The notes beneath the pieces were generated by a model that was given only the letters and a program-made list of their open reading frames with translations, was not told the origin of the DNA and did not search any database. Of a stretch of 64,000 nt of DNA, positions 52,254-62,524 are shown in pieces; the first letter of the stretch is position 1, and the number at the start of each line of letters is the position of its first letter. Location: assembly GCA_022266195.1 (NCBI GenBank), contig WHVY01000008.1, forward strand, positions 1 to 64,000. Reading direction: 5' to 3'. Source of the stretch: Tetranychus cinnabarinus. Its lineage: Eukaryota; Arthropoda; Arachnida; Trombidiformes; Tetranychidae. Position numbers and translations under genes: made by a program.

Positions 52254-55200
52254 TTAAACACATCCATACTCATACCATGTTGAATTGTTAAGTGAGTTGT
52301 TTTCATTAATCGTACTGTCAGAGTCATTCTGTCCTTGGTTATTTTGATCGTCATCGCCTCCTCCTCCTCCACTCATAAGATGATGATGATGATGGTGATG
52401 ATGGTGATGGTGATTCGATGAACCAGCTCCTAAAGTTCTGTTGGTCAATAACCTGTCACCGGTTGTTGCCCCCAATAAATCGGATTCCTCATCTGAATGG
52501 ATGGAAGGTTCATTTGAATATGATGCAAGGTGTAGGTGTGCATGAGGATGATGTAGATGAAGATGATGATGATGATGTGGTCCTCGTAATCCACTTGGAG
52601 ATAAAATTTCACCATAATGAGGGTGTGCTTGAGCAACAGGAGATACTGGGACAAGATTATGATCATCTTTGAAGCAACGTTTTAAAGGAGATCCCATGTT
52701 AATACTACTGGATCGGAAAGTACTTCGGACAAAATTACAAGTTGCCGATTTAGGTAAAGGAGGTGTCAAGCTTGAAGGATCACCAGGTAATGGGACTCGC
52801 GAGTTACCCAAAGGACTAGTAATTACGTTAATTGTCATTCTATTATCAACCTGAGCTGTTACCATGTTATGGCGAGGAGGTAATCTTGGTGGATGTGAAT
52901 CGTTGTTACCATCATTACCAATTCCAATAGATCGACGCGATTCATTATTAATTCCCGTGTTTTCTCCTCCAATTGGATTCTCCCTGCGAGACCGGGAAAT
53001 CATTGACAAGGGTGTTGCTGTTGCTGCTAATGAAGTTTGAGCTAATGATGGGGTTGACATTAATGAGGTTGGTGTTGATGGCTTTTTGACTGATATATTT
53101 GACGGGGTGGAGCTAGAGGACGTCGTTATGGCACTGGCATTGACCGTGGTTAAGGGTTGCCAAAGCTTGTCGTAATATGTTGTGTTGTGGCTACTACTAG
53201 TTGTGGTAGGCGTGTTGGATTTAGTTAATGTTGAAGAGGTTGATGATAGTGGTGATGTCAATTCACTGATAGGTGAGGTTAAACTAGAGTTGTTATTGCT
53301 TATAATTCCGGAAGTACTAGTCGGACTTGCAATTTGTTGTTTAGAGCTAATGACTCTGAAAAAGGCGGATGATGAATTATTTTCATCGTTCATTCCATGA
53401 TTAGCGGCATCATTAGATCCAAATCTATTGTCATCTTCATTGTTGACAGAACCATTAAGACTGTGTCTACTCATTGACATCCGATTACCATTGGTTTCAC
53501 TGCGAAGTCCAACTTTTTTCCTCTCTCTTTCCGACATTGTATCATAATCTCGAATCATTCTTTCAAGGCGTTCCTTTTTGGTAACAAGTTCAGCAATTCG
53601 ATCTTTTGATTGAACATTATCGGAAGCCATTTCACTGATTAAAATATGATATTGACTTAAAAGATTGATAACATTACCAATTAACGTTCGACGTTGTTCT
53701 TCAAGCAAATTACTACTTGAACCAAGCGATTCACAGTAATTTGAGAGCTTGGAAACTTCAACTTGTAAGCTTGACATTGATTGGCGACATTCAGCTGTTT
53801 CACCTTCCAACTCAGTATGACGAAGTTTCAGCTCATTGTTTTCCTTTCGCAATTGTTTATAAATGTTTTGAAGCATTTTAAATTCAGTTTCAATTCGACG
53901 ATAATCTTCCAACAACTGTTTCTTCTCATCTGACAGTTTAGTGTTTTCATCAGTCATCTTTTTACATTTTCCGCAGTCATTGCCATCTTTCAACATCCTT
54001 TTCAACTCTTCATTGGATAAAAGCCAAACGTCCAATTTTTCCTTAGTCTCTTTATGCTCCGATTTGAGTGACTTGTAGCTTGCTTTGAGAGAGTTATGAT
54101 TAGCTAATAGAGATTCATAATCGGTAACCAATTGCTGGTGTAAACTTTGTAATGATTGGTGATCGTTGATCAATGATTGATAACTTTCTTCCAATTCTTT
54201 GTACTTCTCCTCAATAGAGTCTCGACACTCTTCCAAAAGTCGTATTTCCGCCTGAAGATGGGCAGTTTGGAAGGACAATGATGTCCGTTGAGCCAACAAC
54301 AAACTATTTTCAACTTGAGCCTGAGCCGTACCCGAATGCAAATCATTGCTCTCACGAGACATGCATTCAACTTTCTCTTGTAAACTTTTGACCTGTTCTT
54401 TGAGTTGATCTTTTTCTTCTTTTAAAGATAAATTATCTCCACGCAATAGTTTATTCTCTTCTTCAGCCACTTTTAGACGTTTCTCCATTTCCTCAATCAT
54501 AACATCAAGGCTGGACTCTAAACCTTTACTGTCGGTTACTATTTGACTTTTTGAGATCTTTTCTTTCATTGCAGAAAGTTCATCTTTCAACTTGGTTTTA
54601 CGAGATTCAACTTCCTTTAGATTATTTTCTAGAGCAGATATTCGGCTTTCTTTCATTTCCAGATTTCGTCGAATCATATTATCTACAAGGTTTTCCAAAA
54701 CGTTAGACCAATCTGTTTTACCAATATTGGCCGGTGAAAAAGGTGGTAGGTCAAAGCTTTGTGAACTATCATTTGATAATAGCAATGATGGAGATGATGG
54801 AGATGATGATTTAAGGCTCATTTGGCTCATAGCATAATGAATACGTTCCATTTCACTGGTAAGACTTTGAGATTTAATTTTTTCATCAACTAAATCTTGT
54901 CGAAGAGCTGCTAAGGATTTTTTACAAACTGCCAAATCACCGACAAGCTCTTGTTTCTCTTTCTCCAGTTCTCTTGCATGGATTGCATTGGCATTAATAG
55001 AGTCCAATTCTTTGGACAATTGTTTCTTCTCTAATTCAAGAGAGGAAACCTTATTGGCTTGTTCATCAATTAATGAATCTTTGGCTTCCAAAGCTTGCTT
55101 TAATCTTGTTATCTCCTTTTCATTTGACTTTCTTTCCTGTTCAAGACGATGATTTTCAGCCTCCAAATGAGTAACTTCTCTCTCTAAATCATTCAATCTT

Positions 55201-57383
55201 TTAACAGTATTCCGTAAAGAGGCAGCGGTACCTTGAAGTTTACTATTTTCACCTTCCAGTGCTTGAATTTCTTGTGAACAATCCTCTAACCGTTTAGATA
55301 AATGTTCAACTTGTCTAGTTAACCTTGAATTATCTGTGGTTAAATTAGACAATGAACGTTCTAAAGTTTCTGTTTTGTAGATTTCTTTTTGTAAATTATC
55401 TCGCACTGTTGACAACTCTTTTTCCTGACCAGTTTTAGTGGATTCCAATTCCATTATGCGAGCTTCACATTCACGCAATTGTTCAATAGTTCCTTTAAGG
55501 CGTAAGTTTTCTTTCTCCATTCTTTCAAGTCTTGAATTGAGTTCCCCAACAAGAGAAACACAACCTGAATCATTACCGGAAACTGGTGAAGAATAATTCA
55601 GACCGTCATCTAATAATTGGCTAGGTAAGGTTGTATCTCCTTTTTCAGAAGCAGATGATGATGAAAAACTATCTAAACTTGAAGTTTGATATTGATTATG
55701 TAGCTTTGAATTACCACTATTCATTAATGTCACTGATGTATCTTTGTTACGGATATTTTCAACCAGCGAATGTAACTTTTGATTCTCTAATTCAAGTTTA
55801 AGGACTCGTTTAGCAGCATCATTGTTGAGCTGTTCAAATAGGTTAGATTCAAGGCCAATTGGTGAGACAACAGGCTCTATGGCAGTATATTGACATCTTA
55901 GGCTATTCATTTCTTTCTGAACTTGGGCCAGTTCTTCAAAAACAGATTTCTTTTCAACCTGAAGTGAGGCAACTTCTTCCATTAAGGATTCAATTTTATC
56001 TCGATCCATATCTCTTTGAAACTGCAATTCATTAGAGTAGGCTCGAAGTTGAAGTAGTTGAGCTTCCAATTCAGGAATCTGTTCTGACCTCTTTCGACTA
56101 CATTCCAATTGTTCTTCCAACATTGTTTTCGTTTCGGTAAGTATACGATTGTCCTCCCTCATTTCTTCAACTCGTGATTTGTAGAAAATTAATTCATTTA
56201 TTTTATCTTTATACCTTTGAACTTCATTTTCAAGGCGATCAACTTTCCGTACACGTTCGTTAAGAACATCAATTTCATCTCGATACGCCTTCGCTGACCG
56301 AGCCTCCTGAATCAATTCAAGATTTTCTGAACGAAGTTTATTGCATGTTTCTTTGCTTTGCTCTAAATTTTCTTTCAATTCGTTAACCAGCTCAGATTTT
56401 TCTTCCAATTCAGCAACAACTTTACGATATTTTGATTTTGCTTCAGCTAATTCAACAACCAGATGAGACCGAGATTCATTATTGTTGATGGTTAAAAGGC
56501 TAGATACTGATGATGATGAATATGAATTGTACAAAGATGCATTATTGGTTGAGATTAGTCCATCAGTGCCAACAGGAGGAGGAGAGGAGGCAAGTAAAGT
56601 AGCACTTCCAGTGGTACTGCTCGGTGATGGAGGTAAAGATGAAGGTGTATGGTGGTGTGAATGATGAGAGGAATGGTGACGGTTACGATGATGGTGGGAA
56701 TGAGATAAAGAGGCAACGGGTCCTTTTGATTTAAGATTTTCTATTTCTAGAACCAATTCTACAACTCTTTGAGATAAATCATCCCGCTCTTTGGCAAGTC
56801 TATTAACATTTGCAACTAAAGTTGAATACATTCGAGATTGGTCAACCTCAGGGATTGAGGTAAGTTCACCCCAGTCATTAATACTCCAAACAGATGATGG
56901 GTTATCCACAATCTCTCGAATACATGCAACAATTGACTCTTGAACAGTAAAGTCAAAAGCTGTAATAGCCTCGATGAACTTTTCTTTAGACTCACATTGG
57001 ACAGCTGAGCCAAGAAGGAGAAGCAAAAATGCTCCAAGATCTTCAAGATTACATTCATCTTCTGGATCTCGGCCAATGTTGACCACATCAGGCAGTTTAA
57101 GCACAAGAATCTGCCCCAATGAATCGTAATAAAAACTTTGAATTTTATATAGAAGTGAACTTAAGTTACGGATTCGTGATGTAATTGAGTCACTTGTTTC
57201 GTCGATCGTAGAGTGGCTATGGAATGATCCATTGGTCTCTATTTGTTGCCACACAGAATTAAGAAAGATACCATCAAAAAGTTTAAAACAATCAACCTGG
57301 TCATCATAACCTTCCTTTTGAAATGTTTTGATCCAGGTAACCAATGGAGATTTGAGAAAAGTGGTTACTTTGGTTGAACACAT
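52254..57383 (-). CDS. CCDC88: girdin/Daple (CCDC88) homologue, single exon
   Basis: One uninterrupted frame of 1709 aa. The N-terminal about 165 residues form a Hook-type domain (FLKSPLVTWIKTFQ, LFDGIFLNSVW, GAFLLLLLGSAVQC). Long coiled coils follow at about 190-220, 300-570, 610-870 and 900-1300, separated by Ser/His-rich linkers. The last about 400 residues are Ser/Thr/Pro-rich, with about eleven consecutive His near the end. Girdin and Daple link cell-surface signals to actin and G proteins. The protein ends in YGCV, the type of tail by which vertebrate Daple binds the Dishevelled PDZ domain, so this is more Daple-like. I could not find a clear G-alpha-activating motif in the tail. A 5.1-kb intronless coding region is unusual beside intron-containing neighbours. 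A broken partial copy lies at 61333-61697. Confidence 0.92.
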   Translation of the reverse strand: MCSTKVTTFLKSPLVTWIKTFQKEGYDDQVDCFKLFDGIFLNSVWQQIETNGSFHSHSTIDETSDSITSRIRNLSSLLYKIQSFYYDSLGQILVLKLPDVVNIGRDPEDECNLEDLGAFLLLLLGSAVQCESKEKFIEAITAFDFTVQESIVACIREIVDNPSSVWSINDWGELTSIPEVDQSRMYSTLVANVNRLAKERDDLSQRVVELVLEIENLKSKGPVASLSHSHHHRNRHHSSHHSHHHTPSSLPPSPSSTTGSATLLASSPPPVGTDGLISTNNASLYNSYSSSSVSSLLTINNNESRSHLVVELAEAKSKYRKVVAELEEKSELVNELKENLEQSKETCNKLRSENLELIQEARSAKAYRDEIDVLNERVRKVDRLENEVQRYKDKINELIFYKSRVEEMREDNRILTETKTMLEEQLECSRKRSEQIPELEAQLLQLRAYSNELQFQRDMDRDKIESLMEEVASLQVEKKSVFEELAQVQKEMNSLRCQYTAIEPVVSPIGLESNLFEQLNNDAAKRVLKLELENQKLHSLVENIRNKDTSVTLMNSGNSKLHNQYQTSSLDSFSSSSASEKGDTTLPSQLLDDGLNYSSPVSGNDSGCVSLVGELNSRLERMEKENLRLKGTIEQLRECEARIMELESTKTGQEKELSTVRDNLQKEIYKTETLERSLSNLTTDNSRLTRQVEHLSKRLEDCSQEIQALEGENSKLQGTAASLRNTVKRLNDLEREVTHLEAENHRLEQERKSNEKEITRLKQALEAKDSLIDEQANKVSSLELEKKQLSKELDSINANAIHARELEKEKQELVGDLAVCKKSLAALRQDLVDEKIKSQSLTSEMERIHYAMSQMSLKSSSPSSPSLLLSNDSSQSFDLPPFSPANIGKTDWSNVLENLVDNMIRRNLEMKESRISALENNLKEVESRKTKLKDELSAMKEKISKSQIVTDSKGLESSLDVMIEEMEKRLKVAEEENKLLRGDNLSLKEEKDQLKEQVKSLQEKVECMSRESNDLHSGTAQAQVENSLLLAQRTSLSFQTAHLQAEIRLLEECRDSIEEKYKELEESYQSLINDHQSLQSLHQQLVTDYESLLANHNSLKASYKSLKSEHKETKEKLDVWLLSNEELKRMLKDGNDCGKCKKMTDENTKLSDEKKQLLEDYRRIETEFKMLQNIYKQLRKENNELKLRHTELEGETAECRQSMSSLQVEVSKLSNYCESLGSSSNLLEEQRRTLIGNVINLLSQYHILISEMASDNVQSKDRIAELVTKKERLERMIRDYDTMSERERKKVGLRSETNGNRMSMSRHSLNGSVNNEDDNRFGSNDAANHGMNDENNSSSAFFRVISSKQQIASPTSTSGIISNNNSSLTSPISELTSPLSSTSSTLTKSNTPTTTSSSHNTTYYDKLWQPLTTVNASAITTSSSSTPSNISVKKPSTPTSLMSTPSLAQTSLAATATPLSMISRSRRENPIGGENTGINNESRRSIGIGNDGNNDSHPPRLPPRHNMVTAQVDNRMTINVITSPLGNSRVPLPGDPSSLTPPLPKSATCNFVRSTFRSSSINMGSPLKRCFKDDHNLVPVSPVAQAHPHYGEILSPSGLRGPHHHHHLHLHHPHAHLHLASYSNEPSIHSDEESDLLGATTGDRLLTNRTLGAGSSNHHHHHHHHHHHLMSGGGGGDDDQNNQGQNDSDSTINENNSLNNSTWYEYGCV

Positions 57384-59622
57384 TGGGTTTCACAAATGAT
57401 AATGGCGACTATGATTAAAAATGTTGTTTTCATTGTCGTTATGAATGGAAATGGTGATGTTGAATAATGTTGATGATGTTGATCAACAAAAAAGAGGTCA
57501 AAAGGACCAAACAATAAAAGAGTTGGGAGCAGAGATACTGAGCATCTGGCTTACACTAACCAAGTACAACCAGTTTTAAGACTCTCCGTGAGAAGTTACT
57601 TTAGTCCGGAGTCGGTTTTTTTTATCGCCAGTTTATCCTGAAAAGACAATGCGTAAATTAGAATTAATTTGAATAAATTTAATATGTTCTTCAGTATAAT
57701 GCAAGTTTGGACATAAATTTGGTTTGAAATTTCAGAGAAAAATGATTTTTACGATTTACGAAGTGCAGATCAATGAAGGGTAAGAATAGGTAAATGATTA
57801 TTTACAAAATGGCTATCAAAATTATTGATTCCCATATGAAAGTAAACAATGTTAGATAATCAAAATTGATTGTGAATAGTTTGAAAAACGAGTATACAGA
57901 TAAATCGTTGAGTTATTTTGTTTCAAAGATTAGAATGGGTTGAAACATGTTCATTCTTAAAAATAAAACTTGAGCTGTTAGTCATTAAGAAAACACCTAA
58001 AGCTAAATGGTTTATGAGAAACTGGTTAAGATGCTGAAGAGAATTGAAATTGGCATAAATTAACAGAGTTGTAATCTGTTTTAGGGATAAAAATGGGTTG
58101 ACAAACTCTGAAAAGAAATATTGAAACGTTTTAATCTTTTAAATTTGTTGATTTTAATACTTTTTTTACTAGATTAGTGAGTTGAAAAGCATCTTATTGG
58201 GATTTTGCCAGTTGCCTTTTAAAAGGTTAAAATTTATGAATTGAATATTCCAAAAGCCTGACAAGTTCTGGAAAGGAGTGTAAAATTTAGTTCAGCACAT
58301 TTATTGATTTTATATCTTAACCGTCACTCTTCAGCTATTTCAATGAATCAGCTTCTATTTGAACAAAAAATTTGAATAAAACATAAAGATGAATATGATG
58401 TACTTTTAAAATCAAAATGAATCATCTGCTCTGATCAATGGAAGAGTGAAAAAGATTAACAATCCATTAGAGAAGGGCAAATACTAAGCTAATTTGGAAA
58501 TGGAGGAGCAACAAATGTAAAGCTTATTTCCTTTGTTTTATTCCATCAAGGTGTACCAAGTTTAAACATAATCGATAATTAATCATTGCGTGAGTTCGTG
58601 TGGTTCCCTATGATCACATAAAGATGAATCATCCACAATGTTTAATCTTTAAACAGGTTTAACTATCTTTTTTTCGTATCACTAGAGGAACCATCAATTA
58701 ACAAAAGGATAATACTGACTTGAACAAATTAACAAACAACCAACTGTCAAAATTAATTAAACAAATTACATTCAAGATTGAGGAATTGAAATTTACTTGA
58801 ATGAAGAAAGCTGATTTAAATTTATCACTTTTAAAAGATTTAGAATCTATCCGAGAGGCTTGATGACTAGACTGCATAGCTAATTAATGAGAGGACAAAT
58901 TGAGATTGAAAGGTGTGCAGATTGATTAGGTTTAGTTGAGAAGGCGAGAAAGTTACCATTTATTCAAACACAACGGTCAATTTAAAAAAAGATATTTTTC
59001 TAGGTTGTCATTTAAGAGTAGCAAAAAAAAGGGAAGCTTACCGTTAATTATAGAGGAAAGAAACGGGCGGATATGTTTGTTTGACCACTTCAGCTCAAAG
59101 ACACAAAAAGGGGATACAAAGTGCTTTGTCTTTCACAATGAACTTCATAATAACACTATGAATATGTATACCTTGGACCTGTGATGTTCACTGTAGTATT
59201 ATTGACTAACAAACATTAATTTCCATGAAATGTATAAATTCAAATTTTTGAAATACAAGTTCCGATATTGACAATTCACAATATAAATAATAAAAATATT
59301 AATTGATGCATAACATTTTATAACAATGAAAATAATTACACTGGAAAGAGAAGGTGATGTTGTTTCAGTCAATTTTGAAAATAAAACCTCAAAGAAACCA
59401 AAAGGTGAGAGAGAGTAAGAGAGAGAAAAAATGAGTGACTATAACGTAAGATGTCGCCACAAGATGAGATCAATGAAGCGGTTCCGTCGGTTGAATCGCG
59501 AAATTTTAAATAAAATTAAGTTCAATTTGAATGAAAAATTCATTTTATTACGGTTTTAAGTAAAACAATAATACTTCGTCCGCTGTGGGGGTTGATTTTA
59601 CTGGCTGTTGTTGAAACTTTAC
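57384..59622. other. girdin upstream region and elongin C copy 1 3' region
   Basis: Mostly noncoding. The plus-strand frame 58936-59184 (82 aa, basic) has no domain and is probably chance. A minus-strand AATAAA (plus TTTATT near 59543-59548) is the likely polyadenylation signal of elongin C copy 1. Confidence 0.5.
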
Positions 59623-60058
59623 TCAACAATCTAAAAAGTTAGCAGCCATAAGTAACTCCAAAGCAACTTCTGGAGCAATTGGAAATTCGGGAATTTCAAC
59701 GTCGCTGTTTGTATATTTAACCTTGTATATGAAATACTGGCATACTTTTTGTAAAACGTGAGATGGAATCTCTTTGAAATGGACTTCATTTGTTTCATTT
59801 TCAGCGAATTGGCCTGAATGAATGGATAGGAAGGAAAGGAAAGATGAAAACAATTAGAGTTATGGCAATGCATGTAAAATACACAAAGGGGATTCGGTAC
59901 TTACCAGGACCGCTGAGCATAGCTTTTATGGTTCCAGAGGTTAAAGCATGTTCACGCTTTATGATGAATTCATGGCCATCTGATGAAATAAGTTTTACAT
60001 ACATAGCATTTGGTCCTTCGCACCCTCCATAAACACTTTCACCATTACCTTCGCCCAT
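59623..60058 (-). CDS. ELOC: elongin C, copy 1
   Basis: Exons 60058-59905 and 59813-59623 give 114 aa. Elongin C is the Skp1/BTB-fold adaptor that pairs with elongin B and joins BC-box proteins (VHL and SOCS-box type) to cullin-RING ubiquitin ligases. It is also part of the elongin transcription elongation complex. The sequence follows the animal protein almost residue for residue: YGGCEGPNAMYVKLISSDGH, ALTSGTIKAMLSGPG, then QFAENETNE, PEFPIAPEVALELLMAANF and the C-terminal LDC. It differs from copy 2 only at residues 6-7 (GE against MG). The single intron (91 bases) is also nearly identical between copies. Confidence 0.96.
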
Positions 60059-60888
60059 GTTGATGATGAAGTTAGTTGAATAAATCGAAGAGTGTCACAA
60101 AATCAAGAAAGACGAGGGAAGAAATGAGATGAGTTTTTAAAAAAATACCAACACAAATCTGGGATTTAAAAACAATTCACTCAGCTGACTGGTGTCAAGA
60201 CGACTAATATTTTTTTGAAAAAAACTGGTTCTATTTATATGGTTTGTATCCGATGGAGGACAGCACAATCTATGGAAGCAAAGAGTAAGAAAAGTTATCC
60301 TACTCTTTGGAATTAAGATTATCGATTTTGAGTTTAAACTTTAAAGTAAAGATAGCCAGATTTTAACCTAAACAAAATGACCAGAAATTGAATAATCATT
60401 TGAATAGTCAAAGATAATAGCGTCAAAATTTCAAATGCACCAGAAAAAATCTTCGATAATTTTGCTAATCAATTCAATTTCTTTATCCAATTCCATTCCC
60501 AATTGAAATATCCAATTTAATATCAATCATTATTCTGATGTTAATGTGAAAAGGCAAAATTTATTAAAAATACAGAAGCCAAAATAGTGTCTCAAAATGA
60601 TGATCTACTCTGAATATTTGATCAAATTGACCCATGTCAACCTTACCAAGAACCCACAGATGATAATGATGATGAATTGGTTGAATTGAAAAATGATTAT
60701 AACCTAAAATTACAATTTTACTGTGAACAAAATTATTTCCTATCCAAAAAGAAGAGCAAATCTAACCCATTTTCCAATGTAATAAATGTTTTGTTTCTTC
60801 TCTGGACAAACCTAAAACTGGCTTTTTACCTTGATTTCGTCTTGCTTTTATCTCTGTTGATATACATTTCAGCAAAAAATCTCAAACT
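60059..60888. other. elongin C copy 1 promoter and spacer
   Basis: The first about 200 bases upstream of copy 1 (to about 60280) resemble the region upstream of copy 2, including CAGCTGACTGGTGTCAAGAC at about 60182 and 62316, so the promoter was copied too. Beyond that no homology or gene is seen; the frame 60677-60898 looks like chance. Confidence 0.5.
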
Positions 60889-61105
60889 AAAGGAGTAAGC
60901 GAAAAAATATTTTTGAGTTAAGAGTAGAGACTTTGTGGGTTTGTAATGGCATAAACATCGAGTCTATTTTGCTATTAAAAATTTAGTATAATTGAACAAA
61001 AGGCGGTCGAAGTTTCAACTTGGACCTCAATTTTCTCAAAACTTTCGATCGACTCCCAGTTGAGTCCCAACTCTTAACTAAGAAATTTTTTGTACTTACT
61101 CCTTT
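60889..61105. mobile_element. probable MITE with about 50-bp terminal inverted repeats
   Basis: The left end (AAAGGAGTAAG, then A-rich, then GAGTTAAGAGTAGAGACT) and the reverse complement of the right end (AAAGGAGTAAG, then A-rich, then TAGTTAAGAGTTGGGACT) align over about 50 bases at roughly 80 percent identity. The element is 217 bp, noncoding and AT-rich. I see no certain target-site duplication. The layout fits a non-autonomous DNA transposon, sitting between two halves of a duplicated region. Confidence 0.6.
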
Positions 61106-61332
61106 GAATCTAAATTAAGTAGATTTCTTTATTAACCAGTTAATTGCAATATTTTCTACTAATATTATTTAATAGAAAAAATGGAGTCATAGATGAAGCT
61201 CAAGTTTCATGAAATATCATAGTGGGAACGAGATACCACATTGAAATCGAGTCTTTATCTTCAAACTGACCTTTTTGCCAAAATTTGTGAATGTTCAACT
61301 TCCAATAATTTTGCTCTAAGCTTTTTATTTTT
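61106..61332. other. short noncoding spacer
   Basis: This lies between the MITE and the girdin fragment. No feature recognised. Confidence 0.4.
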
Positions 61333-61697
61333 AACCATGTAATCTTTGATTCTCTAATCAAAGTTTAAGGACTCGTTTAAAAAGGACTCGCTCATTGTTG
61401 CGCTGTTACGATATTACGCGTTATGATATTTTGATTTTGCTTCAGCTAATTCAACAACCAGATGAGACCGAGATTCATTATTGTTGATGGTTAAAAGGCT
61501 AGATACTGATGATGATGAATATGAATTGAACAAAGATGCATTATTGGATAAGATTAGTCCATCAGTACCAACAGGAGGAGGAGAGGAATGGTAAAGGTTG
61601 CTATGTTGATATGAATGAAATAAAACAGCAACGCAGCCCGGTCTTTTTGATTTAAGATTTTCCATTTCTACAACTTTTTGAGATAAATCATTCCATC
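61333..61697 (-). pseudogene. girdin/Daple fragment, decayed
   Basis: Three blocks match the girdin gene in order: about 61333-61408 (girdin 55770-55836), 61420-61588 (56418-56590) and 61589-61697 (56670-56790). About 580 bases and about 80 bases are deleted between them. The second deletion lies between two GAGAGGA repeats of the parent, and a small 12-base one between two TTCTA repeats, so slippage at short direct repeats is likely. An 83-codon open stretch survives (SSPPPVGTDGLI, NNESRSHLVVELAEAKSKY) but lacks the Hook domain and most coiled coil. Homology stops abruptly where elongin C copy 2 homology begins. Together they record a tandem duplication of a girdin-elongin C block. Confidence 0.85.
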
Positions 61698-61811
61698 AAA
61701 TCAAATTAAGTTCAATTTAAATGAAAAAAACTTCACTTTATTGTGGTTTCAATTAACACAATAATACTTTGCCACTGAGAGTTTTTTTTCTGGCTGTTGA
61801 TGAAACTTTGT

Positions 61812-62247
61812 TCAACAATCTAAAAAGTTAGCAGCCATCAGTAACTCCAAAGCAACTTCTGGAGCGATTGGAAATTCTGGAATTTCAACGTCGCTGTTTG
61901 TATATTTAACCTTGTATATGAAATACTGGCATACTTTTTGTAAAACGTGAGATGGAATCTCTTTGAAATGGACTTCATTTGTTTCATTTTCTGCGAATTG
62001 GCCTAAATGAATGGAAAGGAAGGAAAGGAATGATGAAAACAATTAGAGTTATGGCAATGCAGATAAAATACACAAAGGGGATTCGGTACTTACCAGGACC
62101 GCTGAGCATAGCTTTTATGGTTCCAGAGGTTAAAGCATGTTCACGCTTTATGATGAATTCATGGCCATCTGATGAAATAAGTTTTACATACATAGCATTT
62201 GGTCCTTCGCACCCTCCATAAACACTTCCCATATTACCTTCACCCAT
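61812..62247 (-). CDS. ELOC: elongin C, copy 2
   Basis: Exons 62247-62094 and 62002-61812 give 114 aa, identical to copy 1 except residues 6-7 (GNMGSV against GNGESV). All BTB-fold and BC-box-binding residues seen in copy 1 are kept. A minus-strand AATAAA (plus TTTATT near 61738-61743) lies just downstream. It is transcribed away from PSMB6 with 277 bases between the two starts. Near-identity of the coding sequence, intron and upstream region points to a recent duplication or to ongoing gene conversion. Both copies look functional. Confidence 0.96.
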
Positions 62248-62524
62248 TATGACAATTAAGACAGGGAAAGAAATATGATGATTTTAAAAAAATAACAACT
62301 GAATCATTTAAACTCAGCTGACTGGTGTCAAGACTACTGTTTGTTTTCAAATAATTCTGGTTTTATTTATGATTTAAATATACGATGGAGGGCAGCACAC
62401 TCTACCGTATGTGAAAACAGCTTATTCATTCCCCTCGCCAATTCTTAATCAATCCTAAACTGTATTTTGTTTACTTTCTAATTAATTACAACAATTTGTC
62501 GTTTTGAATTTGTTTTCTACCACG
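62248..62524. promoter_or_regulatory. shared divergent promoter of elongin C copy 2 and PSMB6
   Basis: A 277-base gap separates two divergently transcribed genes, both serving ubiquitin-dependent degradation. The elongin C half (to about 62400) is homologous to the region upstream of elongin C copy 1; the PSMB6 half is unique. No TATA box is assigned. Co-regulation is inferred from the layout. Confidence 0.45.

Noticed and set aside
52370..52410. ATG/GTG trinucleotide array as a microsatellite
   Set aside because: It encodes the His run of the girdin homologue with mixed CAT/CAC codons, so it is treated as coding low complexity.
58936..59184. 82-codon basic frame
   Set aside because: No domain and no support from splice sites or neighbours.
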